A program made the position numbers and the translations under genes. Shown here in pieces: positions 1 through 11,120 of a stretch of DNA of 64,000 bases. The stretch covers positions 316,012,116-316,076,115 of the forward strand of contig NC_134710.1 in assembly GCF_043290135.1 (NCBI RefSeq), given 5' to 3'. Position 1 is the first letter of the stretch. Each line of letters starts with the position of its first letter. This stretch comes from Rhipicephalus microplus (lineage: Eukaryota > Arthropoda > Arachnida > Ixodida > Ixodidae). The notes beneath the pieces are model-generated. The model did no database searches and had not been told where the DNA came from. It worked only from the letters and a program-made list of their open reading frames with translations.

Positions 1-47
1 CACGCGGTCAACCAGTTTGTGCTTCTTCTCGTCAAGTGCCTATACCA

Positions 48-135
48 AGAAGTGTGGCAGCTTGGGCTAGTTGGTAAGGCATGACGATAGTTATAGCGCG
101 AGAACAAAACGACGACACAGAGACAAGAAGGACAC
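48..135 (-). repeat. Penelope-like element terminal unit, copy 1
   Basis: This is an 88-bp unit that recurs near 846, 930-1005, 1038-1136 and 1137-1202. On the plus strand it contains GTGTGGCAGCTTGG, then a tRNA-A-box-like stretch (GGCTAGTTGGT), then CGATAGTTATAGCGCGAG. It lies just downstream, on the minus strand, of a GIY-YIG endonuclease fragment and a short AATAAAA-containing 3' region, which is where the terminal repeat of a Penelope-like element should be. The identification rests on that position. The unit itself codes for nothing. Confidence 0.55.
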
Positions 136-331
136 GAGCTCTAACTTACAGCTGATTTTATTGCGGAGAGCACGAAAATATATAGATGAGACAGTAACCA
201 TGTTAAAAAAACCATATGGCACAAAGAGCAAAACATGAGTAAGAGAAAAAACAAAAACAAAAAACAAAAGCACAGAAAAAAGCAAAGAAAAGTCTATAAG
301 GAAACGAAACAGAAAAGGAAAGATAATATAA

Positions 332-660
332 CTACTTGCGCGCACCGAAACCTTCGAGGAACCTTGGTTCCTTCTCGGACAGAGACACGGAGGGCTTGCT
401 AATGCAGAACATCTGTTCTCGTGTCATCTGCGTGGCCTCGACAATGACTCGGGTGCGCTCATCTTTGTGCTCTTACAGCGTCGCTGTGTCCTTGAAAAGG
501 GGCACGCAGTTTAACTCAGTTCAGTGCTGAGCAAGAAAACCATCTTTCCCGTTTCTAACATTGTTAGCGTGTTCTCTCAGTCGATCGTTCAGACACCTTT
601 CGGTCGTTCCGACATAACAAGCACCGCATGAAAGGGGAGTCCTATGCCTATACCAAGTTT
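332..660 (-). pseudogene. Penelope-like retroelement GIY-YIG endonuclease fragment
   Basis: The minus strand reads as the C-terminal GIY-YIG nuclease domain that follows the reverse transcriptase in Penelope-like elements; it nicks target DNA for insertion. Visible motifs are LSCGACYVG (the GIY-YIG core, with C at the G position), LNDRLREH with the conserved Arg, CVPLF, and VIVEATQM with the conserved catalytic-type Glu. One frame runs through but has two in-frame stops, TGA at 521-523 and TAA at 473-475, before the terminal stop at 332-334. The copy is therefore dead. Upstream coding (683-985, minus) shares the frame but is too decayed to recognise as reverse transcriptase. A non-Penelope GIY-YIG protein is unlikely given the LNDRLREH motif and the flanking repeat units. 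Confidence 0.75.
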
Positions 661-845
661 GGTTGGCGCGATGTGAGGCCGTTCAAGGAGGGGTCGTGCT
701 AGTTCTTAACGAAGTACTTGTAAACGTACGGAAGGAAGTCTGTTTCCATCTCTTCCGTGAGTGGCCTCGCCTGGGCGCGAAAAAGATTTTCGAAGTCTGG
801 CCCCGACCGGCAATGACCTGCAGCAAGTCTAAAGGGCAACTAACC

Positions 846-1202
846 ATGACGATAGTTATAGCACGAAAACAGAACAACGACAAAGAGACACGAGCACTAA
901 CCTTCACAACGAGTTGGAAGTTAGCGCGCATGTCTTTTTGTCGTCGTTCTGTTCTCGCGCTATAACTATTGTCATGCCATACCAACTAGCCCACACTGCC
1001 ACACTTGTAAGTTACGCCCGACAGCGCGTTTCCTTCGCAGTGTGGCAGCTTGGCCTAGTTGGTATGGTATGACGATAGTTATAGCGCGAGAACAAAACGA
1101 CGACACAGAGACAAGAAGGACGCGAAAGACACGAGCGCTCGTGTCTTTCGTGTCCTTCTTGTCTCTGTGTCGTCGTTTTGTTCTCGCGCTATAACTATCG
1201 TT
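846..1202. repeat. cluster of Penelope-like terminal units in both orientations
   Basis: Four partial or full copies of the unit at 48-135 lie here: forward from 846, inverted at about 930-1005, forward at 1038-1136, and inverted at 1137-1202. The inverted copy at 930-1005 retains the whole CTAGTTGGT and GTGTGGCAG part. Such tandem and inverted terminal repeats are usual around Penelope-like insertions. Confidence 0.6.
1072..1201. repeat. near-perfect palindrome, 65-bp arms
   Basis: Left arm 1072-1136 and right arm 1137-1201 are reverse complements with no spacer and a single visible mismatch (GACGCGAAAG against CTTTCGTGTC). The centre is GAGC/GCTC. Each arm is one copy of the Penelope-like terminal unit, so the palindrome is two units joined head to head. 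Confidence 0.9.
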
Positions 1203-1426
1203 TCCTTCGCACTCGGCGAGCACTCATGCAGCGCGGTTTCTTTACTTTTTGTTCAGCTGCTCTGTCCTCCTCTCTTCTACGGGGAATTGCAGTCTGTTTC
1301 CTGCTGCGCGCGCTTAGGTGGGCGCTCCCTCCTCCTGTTTTCTCCCGCTCCTCTCGCATGTCTTCTTTCCCCCTCGGCGCTGAACATGGAGGAAGGAAGT
1401 GGCGCCGAACTCGTTTCCTCCACTGA

Positions 1427-1461
1427 CGATAGTTATAGCACGAGAACAGAACGACGACAAA
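1427..1461 (+). repeat. terminal unit interrupted by a TIR element
   Basis: The unit starts GACGATAGTTATAGCACGAG and breaks after ACGACGACAAA. Its continuation resumes at 3222 as AAAGATTCAAGAAGGACCCG, matching the AGAGACAAGAAGGACACGAG of other copies. The break coincides with the terminal inverted repeat of the element at 1462-3221, and AAA is repeated on both sides. Confidence 0.7.
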
Positions 1462-3221
1462 GGGTGTGTTCCAATACTCACCTTAGACGGCTAAATAGAC
1501 AGCTAAATGGACAGCGGCCATCTTAAGTCCCATTCCAATAGGTGACTGGTTAAAGAGCGAGGGATTGTGGGATGCACCGTGTGCTACCGGCTTCCGGTTC
1601 GAGAAGAGTAGACGACGGTGAACCGCTTCGCCGCAAGCCTCAGATTATTCGGGATTCGTGCGCGTGGTTGCCCGTTTACCCTCGTCCTGATAAACCATGA
1701 TCGGTTGTTGAGCCGTTGGCTGCTTCAACTCGAGCGTGAAAGGCAAACGCATGAATCGATTGCCACAAAAAGAAGAAAGAAAAAGTGAGGTGGACCGCGG
1801 CTGTGAAGAGAGCCACGGCGACAGGTAGCCTTTTAGTATACAAGGAACGTTAAATCCAGAGTGTGCGAAAAGAATTTTATCACAGATACATGTGTATTCC
1901 ACACTGAAAAAAGCTTACGTATGAATTTGCTGTGAATATTATATTGAGAAATAAACTGTCGCACAGGTGCGCCTAGCAAAGATCTTACGGGAACGCGCGG
2001 GGGAAATCTACCGGCCATACGAGGTGAGCGCCTGGCTTTGCACCCATATATATGACAAAAAAGGCAAAAGCTTCACTCAAGAGTAAATTTGCACGAAGCG
2101 CTGGACGAGTGCATTTGCGTTTATCTTGGTCAAACTGTGCGCCAGGACGGCAATCAAAGGAAGGAGTGCGTTAAATAAGTGCAGGGTTTACAATATTCGG
2201 CGCCGTCTATGTCTGACTGTATTGTTTATGTGCCGCCGTGCCGCGCAGTTTAATCAAGATCAGCGTTTATATAGCATCTGGCTTCGACTAAGAAATGCAT
2301 CTTATAGTGCGCAGAAGGCGAGAAAAAAATATCTCAATTCGTTTATTAAGTGCTGCGCTTCATGCCGATCGACCGACGATGTCGGCTGAAACAGCGCTCC
2401 CGAAATGAACTTTTAGTACACTGCTACAGTCATCCCCATCCCCTGACATCTTTAAAATGGTGATCTTTTATCTGCAGTAACGTATCATACATTGAAAACT
2501 GTCTTCTGTATCGACTGATCTGCTAGCCAAACTGACAGTACCCCCGAGCAGCATGAATGCATTGCAGATCATCTTAGTGTGATAAAAAGTTTCCCTACCG
2601 TTCATGGCTTTCGTAGCTTGTCATTGTCACAACCACGGTCAGCGAAAACAAAAAAAAACAACTTCTAAAGCACTGAAAATAAACGGAGAGGTGTTTTTTT
2701 TTCAATTTTTTTTTTCAACGGCGTGGTACAAAATTGAGCGCATACCGCTGTTAATCAGCGTGGTGCGTCAAACTGGAAGCCGTCGTATCCCACGGTTCCC
2801 TGTGATTGCCCATATTACCGGTCACCAATTCTCCCGTAGCCGCCAAATAGACAGCTTCGAGAAGACCGCATCGTAGACAAATGCGATGCACGCTACTCTG
2901 CTGTCTATACAAGATGGCGACTTGGCGAATCGCTCAGATAGATAGGATCTCGCCGGAATTGTCGACTGCACACAAGCAGACGCTTTCCTAGACGCTCAAT
3001 GTGAGTAACGTTTATTTGTTTTCGATTTAAACACGAAATCAACCAGAAAATACAACAGTTATGTTTGTTTATTTTGGCTTTTTTTTTCGATGCGAGGTGG
3101 CGCATCGTCGCGTAAAAGCCGCCTAGACGTGTTCAAATTTTCGGACAGCATAGGCTTGGTGCTGCCTTCTAAGCAGTCTGCGTAGCCTGTCTACGTGCTG
3201 TCTAAAAATTGGAACACAGCC
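1462..3221. mobile_element. non-autonomous DNA transposon with GGNTGTGTTCCAAT ends
   Basis: The left end reads GGGTGTGTTCCAAT at 1462-1475, and the right end (3208-3221) is its reverse complement with one mismatch. Inside these, subterminal blocks of the TAGACAGC type also recur inverted (about 1487-1512 and 3170-3205). A 3-bp AAA target duplication is consistent with the interrupted host repeat on both sides. No transposase is visible in the 1.76 kb interior. Ends beginning GG with a 3-bp duplication suggest the PIF/Harbinger superfamily, but that is only a guess. Confidence 0.6.
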
Positions 3222-3245
3222 AAAGATTCAAGAAGGACCCGAGTT

Positions 3246-3753
3246 TCGTTTCCTTCGCTAGCCCCACCTTCGGCGTGGGTGCACCGGTTGCTTGCTCACG
3301 TGGATGCTCCTTCGCGCGCGTAATTCAAGCCACTCGCTGGCATACAACTAGTTGGCACAATGTATTACGCATGTGTTTCTCGCGCGCACTGCTTTTCTTC
3401 GGCGCGCCATAGAGGGTAAGTAGTGCGCTCTCATTTCAAAACAATCGAGTAATAGAAAAGGTCAAGACAGGACGCTTCCATAGGCCCCTGCGGCTGATTT
3501 GGGTTCGCAGCACACCAAACAGGTGTGGTGAAACTTTGCAGCCTCAGAGATGGCATACCGCAGAAAAGACTGTCTCGAAGGCCATTTTGTAGTGACTAGG
3601 AGTATTATACTGCCTCCGAGACCACACTAACGAGCGTGCTCATCTCTGAGCACGGACGTTATTCATTTTTTTATTTTAATTTTTAACGCGTCGTTTGCAT
3701 GAATTGATGAGCTTCGTGTAAGCAGCACTGCTGGAGTGGCAAGCACACGATGT
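3246..3753. other. no recognisable feature
   Basis: Apart from the tail of the interrupted repeat at its left edge, I see no coding sequence, element end or structured repeat in this stretch. Confidence 0.5.
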
Positions 3754-3768
3754 CAATGTGTGTCTTTG

Positions 3769-4003
3769 ATTGATTTGTGGGGTTTAACGTCCCAAAACCA
3801 CCATTTGATTATGAGAGACGCCGTAGTGGAGGGCTCCGGAAATTTTGACCACCTGGGGTTCTTTAACGTGCACCCAAATCTGAGTACACGGGCCTACAAC
3901 ATTTCCGCCTCCATCGGAAATGCAGCCGCCGCAGCCGGGAATCGAACCCGCGACCTGCGGGTCAGCAGCCGAGTACCTTAGCCACTAGACCACCGCGGCG
4001 GGG
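3769..4003 (-). mobile_element. tRNA-derived SINE (Ruka-like), copy 1
   Basis: This is a full-length SINE in minus orientation, with its tRNA-related head at the right end. On the minus strand the pol III A box (TGGTCTAGTGGCTAAGG) and B box (GGTCGCGGGTTCGATTCC) are intact. The body contains GTTAAAGAACCCCAGGTGG and ends in AATCAATCAAA-type sequence. Perfect 15-bp target duplications CAATGTGTGTCTTTG lie at 3754-3768 and 4004-4018, so the insertion is well preserved and probably recent. SINEs of this kind have no coding capacity and depend on a LINE for movement. Confidence 0.95.
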
Positions 4004-4018
4004 CAATGTGTGTCTTTG

Positions 4019-4475
4019 TACACAATTTAATTAAAACATGAGGATCATTGGAGGAGCGAAAACTTTTATTTTCAAGTCATATTCTCGGTAAGCACATGCC
4101 CACTTGATGTTTGATGAACGCAGGCACAAAAAAGGCTCATTGCACTGTGAGACTCGAAAATGCCGCTGCCATATCATTACTACAAATTACACACAAGAAA
4201 TAAACACATAGGTAACAATATAACGAAACCCGCAGTAGAATAACGCTGCAATAACCACACACAACTACACATACAGTGCACAACACGACACGGCAGTAGT
4301 TGCCACAGCACTTGACTCTGGCATGAACCGAAAAAATAAATTAAAAATGTTGGCTTCGTTTTCTTTCCTACCTTCGTACTAATTTTCTGCTAGACACTTT
4401 ACATCGCTTTTTTTGCGAAAAACAGCCACAAGCACTTGCCGCAGAAAATTTAAAGCAATTTCAGGTTCATGCAAG
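4019..4475. other. no recognisable feature
   Basis: This is AT-rich unique-looking sequence between the SINE and a probable solo LTR. No coding or element boundary was recognised. Confidence 0.5.
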
Positions 4476-4479
4476 CCAT

Positions 4480-4808
4480 TGTTGCGACTCCGGGTCCCGC
4501 GGGTCTCAGTTTGGTAGCGGGCGATGGTAGCGGGCGACTTGTTCGACGATGGGTCCTAGGACCCATCGTCGAACAAGTCAGATGAGGCGCTCGTAAAAAC
4601 GACAACAATTTATTTACATGGCTAGTAATATCACGGCCGGACTCGACGCTCCTTCCGCACGCTCCTTACGGCCTTCTCAATACCGGCGCCGCGCATATAT
4701 TTTTTTCTGACGCGTAGTGCGGCGGCTAACCGCGCGAAGGCAGCACCACCTCACTGTAAGCTCCGCCGGCTCCCCGCGCGTCCCCGCGCTTCGTTCTCCA
4801 CGGTGTCA
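4480..4808 (-). mobile_element. probable solo LTR
   Basis: The sequence begins TGTTGCGACTCC and ends GGTGTCA, so it has TG...CA termini. It is GC-rich at both ends and carries AATAAA on the minus strand about two thirds along, as LTR polyadenylation signals do. Flanking CCAT (4476-4479) and CCAA (4809-4812) are only a near match, so the target duplication is not proven. No internal Gypsy coding adjoins it. It ends where the transposase fragment at 4810 begins. Confidence 0.45.
4536..4579. repeat. perfect 44-bp palindrome
   Basis: The 22-bp arm 4536-4557 is followed without spacer by its exact reverse complement at 4558-4579, centred on CCTAGG. It lies inside the probable solo LTR and would extrude as a hairpin. 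Confidence 0.95.
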
Positions 4809-4809
4809 C

Positions 4810-6110
4810 CAATTCCTACAAGGTTCCTTGTGCCTACTACTTCACGAAGCACCTAAGCGGTAGGAACTTATTTGCATGGACCAAAGAGGTAATCGCTGCA
4901 GTGGAATCGTGTGGATTCCTTACTGTCAGAATCGTGACGGACAACTACTCTGCAAACGTAACTATGTTTACGCACATGGGTAATGAAAATTTGTCAACTG
5001 TTGTCACTCACCCACACGATCCAAATAGGGTCATATTTCTGAGTTTTGACCCTTGTCATGTGCTCAAGAACGTGCGCAGCCAATTCTTGGAACGTGAGCT
5101 GCATGACAGCATTGGGGTCATCTCTGGAACGTTTGTCCAAAAGCTGTACAACTTTCAGAAGGACAAAACTGTAAAACTGGCTTGAAACTTGACCAGAAAA
5201 CACGTTTTTCCATCAAACTTGGAAAAGATGAACGTGCTTCGGGCAGTTCAAGTATTTTCTGCGCAGGTAACTGCTGCGTTGTGTCATCTCAAAGAGAACC
5301 GTGGTGGGGACCCCAGTCTCTACGGTTACAGGGAAGCCAGCCAAACCATTTTCTTCATGAACATGATGAGACAGTGGTTTGACGTTCATGACACAACGTA
5401 CAAAGGGAGTGACCACAAGAGGCCAATATCTAACGAGGATGACCCTACTCGCGTGGCTTGAGAAGGAGTTCACCGACTACATAAAAGAGGTACAAGAGGC
5501 TTCACTTGCATCGGGAGAAGGTTCATTCACAAAGCAAACGTTTCATGCTTTGTTGTTCACGTCGAGGGCCACAGTGGACGCAAGACGGTTTCTTTTAAGA
5601 AGGGGTGTCAGGTACGTCTCTACCAAGAACTTTAACAGTGATCCTGTGGAGGCACTTTTTGGCCGGCTAAGGTCCATGTGTCGGGGCAACGTTTGAGTGT
5701 GATGCTTGTGTTACGATGCTGACGACTACGAACAAAGCTGATCCTTTGTATGTTCTGTTGCACAGCCAGGACAAAAGTGCACTCCACTACCCAAACCGTA
5801 TGTTTTTGACACTGTTGGACAACATTGTTACTTTCTTTGAAAAAGCTGCTAGCAAACTTCCGCGTACAAAAGTGCATGAAGTGCTGCTACTTCTGGTTAC
5901 CCCACACCTCGAACAATCACCCGTCCTCCTCTGCCCAGAGGGTGTAGAGAGCAGCCACGCAAGGCGCACAGCTCGTTTAATTGCGGACAAATTCATCAGA
6001 CTTCTTCTCGTTAACTACACCAAGATGGTGAGCGATAGAAATGAAAAAACCACTTGCGTATGTGCACAAGCCGTCTAGAAAATATTTCAGACTGTTATGA
6101 GTATGTCATG
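4810..6110 (+). pseudogene. P-element-type (THAP9-like) transposase, 5'-truncated pseudogene
   Basis: The reading starts in the middle of the transposase: a KVPCAYY motif, then about 45 residues later IVTDNYSAN, then FDPCHVLKNVRSQFL, a motif of P-superfamily transposases. Downstream come VEALFGRLRSMCRGN and a C-terminal stretch with SSHARRTARLIADKFIR. These proteins excise and paste P-type elements. Lesions are clear: an in-frame TGA at about 5183, a frameshift near 5440, another break near 5696, and a shift near 6060. The THAP domain and the catalytic N-terminal half are absent. A polyadenylation-like AAAATAAA lies near 6247. No terminal inverted repeats were found. Confidence 0.8.
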
Positions 6111-6913
6111 GAGGTTCGCTTTATTTGTACCTTGCATTTGTCTTTGTGTTAATTTGTATTGCTAGCGTGGGTTTGAAAGAAAAAGGTATGTGTGCTCACC
6201 TCGCACAGAAATTGTTTTTCTATTTAAGTTCTAGTCCACCTTACGACAAAATAAATATTGTTTTTTCTCTCTGAATTTTGTGTGCTGTAATGAATTACTG
6301 TTGCTTGTGACAACACGCGTGTGCGAAAATCCGGGAAAGCTGCCGGAATGGTTGCGACTGGGTAAGCGGTGCTCTCAGAGGTCGACTATACCATTTTAAC
6401 CTCATCACATGCAACGACCGAGCTGTATTGTGTGGATAAAACGTTCATCTTTAAGAATTCAGGCGCCGCAGTTGGTTCTGTTCCTCATACTCAGCGCTGT
6501 TATGATGGCCATATGGCCATAGCGCTGTGGCGCGCACACTGTGCCCGTGAACGCACTTGGAGGCGGCGGAGCAACAGTGGTCTAGCAGCGCGACCCCGAA
6601 CTTGCGGCGGCAGGCAGCAAAACGCCCCAATGCGAAGGCCGTAAGGGGAGCGCCGGAGAAGGAGTCGAGTCCGGCCGTGGTAATATAGCGCCGCATTGCC
6701 AACGCTGGGCGCACTGTCCGCGGCTTCAGCCAATACGGCGCTCCATGGTCTAGATGCTCCACCCACGAAGAAGAGGAAAGACACCACACAATGCATGTGG
6801 AGAGGGCACAGTCCGCAAGATGCCCAAATATGGTCGCCAAAGCACTGCACCCACGTTTTCGCACACGTCACCAAGTTTCACGCACGTCCGATGATTTTGG
6901 TTTCCAAGATTCT
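6111..6913. other. 3' flank of the transposase pseudogene; short palindrome only
   Basis: After the transposase there is a short AT-rich 3' region and then GC-rich sequence. The only structure I see is ATGGCCATATGGCCAT with flanking CAGCGCT/AGCGCTG around 6492-6528. The overlapping reading frames here are unsupported. Confidence 0.4.
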
Positions 6914-8366
6914 TCTGGCAGCTGGAGGCTCGTTTACATTGACCCGACGAGGGCGCGTTGAGTCGAAATAAACAGGTTTTCTGGACTCGCCCTCCCCATG
7001 TATAAGCGGACGCGTCGGGGCGGAGAGTCGTCGCGGCGAGTCCCGTCGACCCGGAAACAGGGGGTAGGTTCACCGAACTCGCCGCGCTCAGAAAGGGCAT
7101 GTATAACCGGTCGCGCTGAGTTGATGGCTCGTGACCTCTCCCGCCCGTCGCGGTCTCCGCTTCCCCTGTCCCCATCACTCCGACGTGATGGGGACAGGGG
7201 ACGGGACCATCTGCGATTACACTATAAAAAGTAATGGTTGGTCACTTTACTACACTATTCATTTTTGGAACCAATTTTCTAAAGAAAATTTTAATTTCTT
7301 AAATATGGTGGCAGTTAGGTTGCGACAAAACTTCGAAAAAGTTAAATATTATACGCAGCACGGTAAAACGATTCCAGTCGGTAGGAAAAGAACCGCATTT
7401 CCTTGTTAAAACGCATTCACCACTAGTGTATGTTAATGTGCTTTGCGGGGAAGCAATGCAGTGTTCTTGACCAAAGTCAGAAATTTTTACACCTTTTCAT
7501 CTTTTCCAGAGACAACGCAGCTGCATAGCTTGCTTGCATTGTTGACGGTAAGTGGGGGAAAAACACGAGTCGCGAAGACAGTAGTTTGGATTCGCTGGCA
7601 CATGAACTTTGAAAAATTTGCAATATTGCTCATGTTCAGGCACTTATCGGTCTGTGTGGCGCTCCATATAAAAATATACACTTTGGATCATTTCAAAGGG
7701 CGCAGAAACGATATTTATTTCTGTAAGTTTAATACGAATCTTTGTTTTACGCGAGAAAATATTATTTATATTGAGCTGCCCCCAAGGCTGTCAACGGCGG
7801 ACCGTAAGCGCACTTCACTGCACCGAGGGTTCCTCGGCAGCCTCCTAAATGCACCAAAGCCGGCTTGTTGATTCGTGCGCCATTTTCCTGCGCTTACCGC
7901 CAGTAATAGAAACAAATTATGCAGCTGCGTTATCTCATAAAAAGTTGTAAGAGCTGTAAAAAATGTTTAAACATCGCCCAAGAACAACGCATTGCTTCCC
8001 CTCAAACAATATCTTGAGACAACCTAGTAGCTGTGAACGTGTTGTGCCAAGGAAACGCTGTGTTCTTCCTACCCACGAGTTTTTTTCACAACCTAGTTAT
8101 TGGGCGCTGCCACGATATTTAAATTGCTCTGAGAGTTGGAAAAAAATTTCCTCCGAAAACTGGTCTCAAAACAAAAATGGAAGACGGGCTTTCGGCTCGC
8201 CTCGACGCAAAGCGTCGCTGCGATCACCGCTCACCTCAACTCGTCCATGCGAGTTCATATAAATTCGGGTGCGTCGAGGTAAGCTGAACCCGCCACTCAA
8301 CTCAGCCCGCCCCCGTCGCGTCCATGTACATGGGGCTTGGGTGAGGTTCGAAAAACCAGCTGCCAG
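6914..8366. mobile_element. possible inverted-repeat element
   Basis: CTGGCAGCTGG at 6914-6924 recurs inverted as CCAGCTGCCAG at 8356-8366. Inside, the left block (about 6975-7035, with CCCCATGTATAAGCGGACGCG) resembles the inverted right block (about 8280-8335, with CGCGTCCATGTACATGGGG). The arms are imperfect and I see no target duplication, so the ends are provisional. No transposase is visible. Confidence 0.35.
7163..7200. repeat. hairpin, 16-bp perfect stem
   Basis: CCCCTGTCCCCATCAC at 7163-7178 pairs exactly with 7185-7200 around a 6-base loop (TCCGAC). It could be a structural part of the surrounding inverted-repeat element. Confidence 0.9.
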
Positions 8367-9305
8367 TACACGTGTCAAATTTGCTTGACTGTTTGGGTAG
8401 GAAGATGTCGTGGTGGGCCCGCATATCGTCAAAATATACCATCCCATTCAGCTGATCCTATGGAGAAAGGGGGAAGGAGGGGTGGTCGACTAATCCCTCG
8501 TCTTCGAGGCGGGCTCAAGCAAGGGCTGCAGCACATAGTGCATTATCCTTTTTTTCACCCCCACATTCCATTCCTGGTTTGCTAGAAGCAGGGGCTTAGC
8601 TGCACATATTCCAGGGCTCCCCTTGTCCTCCCAAGATGAAACCACAACCAATTTGGCTTTAGCTTGCAGCCTGAACTGCAAATACCTTGCTGGTTCCGAG
8701 ATTTTCAGATCCTCGGTGACCTTGAAAACGGCCCAGCTGCCTCCTTGTCTGCCTCGAAAGCATTGCTTGCAGCAAACACAATGGCCTTTCTTGAGTCGAG
8801 CTCACAATGGCCTCTCTTGGCTCGTGTGTTTTCTTGGCGCGAACCAGCCCCGGACCCATCGTTCAGGTTTTGCCGAGAGGAAATCAACCCGTCTTGACGG
8901 CACACCCTTGCTTGGAATGCGTCGAAATATTTTCGACCCGTTCACAAAGGCCGAAAAACTTCAATAATTATGACGGTCGTAACACCATTAACGAGGCAGG
9001 AGGCTTTTCTAAAAAAATCGCTTGAAGCTCGTTCGATCTTCAAGCAATATGCGAACGGCACAGATAATGATACTGAGCGCACCTGCACTTTTCACAAAAT
9101 CCCACTCATGCCGTGAACTCGAATGCATGTAGCGCCACAAAGAAAACATAACAACGCGAGCGGCGACTCAATTTCTTGAGCCAAGAAATAACTTTCTCGC
9201 AAACGTGCTGCGAAGCGTTCCAGATAATTTTCTTTCGTGTGAAGTAAACCACGAAAAGAGTACGCGAAGTGAAGAGCACTCAAAATATCTTTGCGCCAAA
9301 CAGCA
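8367..9305. other. no recognisable feature
   Basis: Several overlapping open frames of 60-115 residues exist on both strands, but none shows a domain, and they contradict each other. I see nothing to annotate. Confidence 0.5.
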
Positions 9306-9321
9306 CAATGCCAGAAACGTT

Positions 9322-9561
9322 GATTGATTGATTTGTGGGGTTTAACGTCCCAAAACCACCATTTGATTATGAGAGACGCCGTAGTGGAGGGCTCCGGAAA
9401 TTTTGACCACCTGGGGTTCTTTAACGTGCACCCAAATCTGAGCACACGGGCCTACAACATTTCCGCCTCCATCGGAAATGCAGCCGCCGCAGCCGGGATT
9501 TGAACCCGCGACCTGCGGGTCAGCAGCCGAGTACCTTAGCCACTAGACCACCGCGGCGGGG
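9322..9561 (-). mobile_element. tRNA-derived SINE (Ruka-like), copy 2
   Basis: This is full length and minus oriented, nearly identical to the copy at 3769-4003, including the A and B boxes on the minus strand. Perfect 16-bp target duplications CAATGCCAGAAACGTT flank it at 9306-9321 and 9562-9577. Confidence 0.95.
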
Positions 9562-9577
9562 CAATGCCAGAAACGTT

Positions 9578-9886
9578 AGGTTAAGGCTTCATGACAAGTG
9601 CAACACGCACTTCATAAAGTATTGATGGCGTTCGTACCTAGCAGCAGCCAAGCTTAGAGGCCGCTGAAACAGCGAAGACCACGACGCACGCCTGGTACGT
9701 TATCGCACATCTTTTGCGGCATCTCCCTGCTGCTGCCCGTACTTCTTCGTTGCCGCAAATGTTCATGAACACGGAGCGTGACAACGTTGCCGTTGAGTCG
9801 ACGCCATATGCACTTCTCTCGCGTCCATTTCATGCCCGATCCCAGCCAGACGTTATCGCACCATACAATCGCAGACAATAAAGATG
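9578..9886. other. no recognisable feature
   Basis: This is unique-looking sequence up to the first GACTCAGG target site. No gene or element is seen. Confidence 0.5.
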
Positions 9887-9894
9887 GACTCAGG

Positions 9895-11075
9895 CATGGA
9901 GGAAGGGAAAAACTTAGGAGAAACCCTGACGTCGCTCATTGTGAAGCTGTCGTGAAGCCGGAAGTCGGCCATATTGACTGGGCATATTTTCCTCTCTTGT
10001 TTACATCCGAATCTAAAGCTGAAGGCGCGACTCTCTCTCCGGCTTGGAAAGCACGTGAGCTGCGCAGCGCGCCTGTCATGATGATCCGAAACCAATGTAA
10101 CGGGGCTCAGCTCACTGGGCGAGCGCGACACCTTCGCGAAATCATTTCGTCCGAGTATTAACAGCGAGTAACAGCTCGCCGACACTGAAGCAAGTACAAA
10201 AGAACGCGCGCTAGATGCACTGACAACGGCGAGTGTTTTCACGTCGTTAATTCAGCAACTGTACAGACAACACGATCGGTCGTGCGCCTTCTACGGTTGC
10301 ATTCAACCATGCGGCTGACGCGGCGCAAGGCCACTGTATCCGTGTTCCGCGTGAAACTCGCCGGTGTCAGCATACTACGACCGTGTTGACTTTGAGCACA
10401 GTGCAAGTGACACTTCAACGCAGTTGCTGTTACATTGAGATTACATGCATTTCTGCGGGAGAGTATAAGAAGCGGAACAGAAAAGGTGTTTTACTACGCA
10501 CATGCAAGTTCTTACTGTACAAATACGGATCACAAAACTACGTATGTGAACATGGTCCTCTATGCGTCTTGCTGGACACAACAGTTTCGTCCGTTGCCAC
10601 AAAGAGGAGCACTGCCTAACCGTCACTGACCTGCAAGGCGTTCCTCGTCTTTCCGCTTCTTCATGGTGCCCAACGTAATTTCGCTGAACACTTCAAATGC
10701 TTCATCCGTGTCACCCACCGGACGACACATGGATATATGCGCTCGTTCTACGCACTGTTCAGGCCCCGTGGTGGACGAAAGGTTTTGTAAGCATTGCTAA
10801 GAGTACAGTAACTGTCAGGAGAACACGACGTAATCAATAACGCGATGCAGAGCACGGATATTGTCCGCCACGGTGCAGCACGAGACCTGCGGAGGCACAC
10901 ATGCCACCGCCAGCCGCGGCCGCTCACTGCTAGACCAGCTACACGGCGCAACACGTAACCATACCAACGCCACAATTGTGCCCAGTGAATATGGCCGCCA
11001 TGACATCATTTCCTCCACACTTTTCACGTAGCACGCTGGCTGGGCATGCCCTCTCCTATCTTTCCTTCCTCCGTG
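9895..11075. mobile_element. 1.18-kb inverted-repeat element with 8-bp target duplication
   Basis: The left end starts CATGGAGGAAGG and the right end, read inward, starts CACGGAGGAAGG. Diverged inverted similarity continues for about 100 bp, to TCGGCCATATTGACTGGGCA near 9965-9983 against the inverted copy near 10977-10996. GACTCAGG flanks it exactly at 9887-9894 and 11076-11083. An 8-bp duplication and a terminal CA fit P-type or hAT-type elements. The interior has no recognised domain. A short minus-strand open stretch (about 10729-10637) ends at a GCAG/GTCAGT donor-like site, which may be a relic exon. Confidence 0.65.
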
Positions 11076-11083
11076 GACTCAGG

Positions 11084-11120
11084 CAACGCCACCTAGAAAA
11101 AAATCAGGCCCACTCACTCT
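11084..11120 (+). repeat. left terminal inverted repeat of the P element
   Basis: It pairs with 23150-23186 with two substitutions and a small length difference in an A run. It begins with CA, as do the other P-type termini in this window. Confidence 0.8.

Noticed and set aside
7020..7240. GC-rich promoter or CpG island of a host gene
   Set aside because: The GC-rich stretch belongs to an imperfect inverted-repeat structure and no gene follows.
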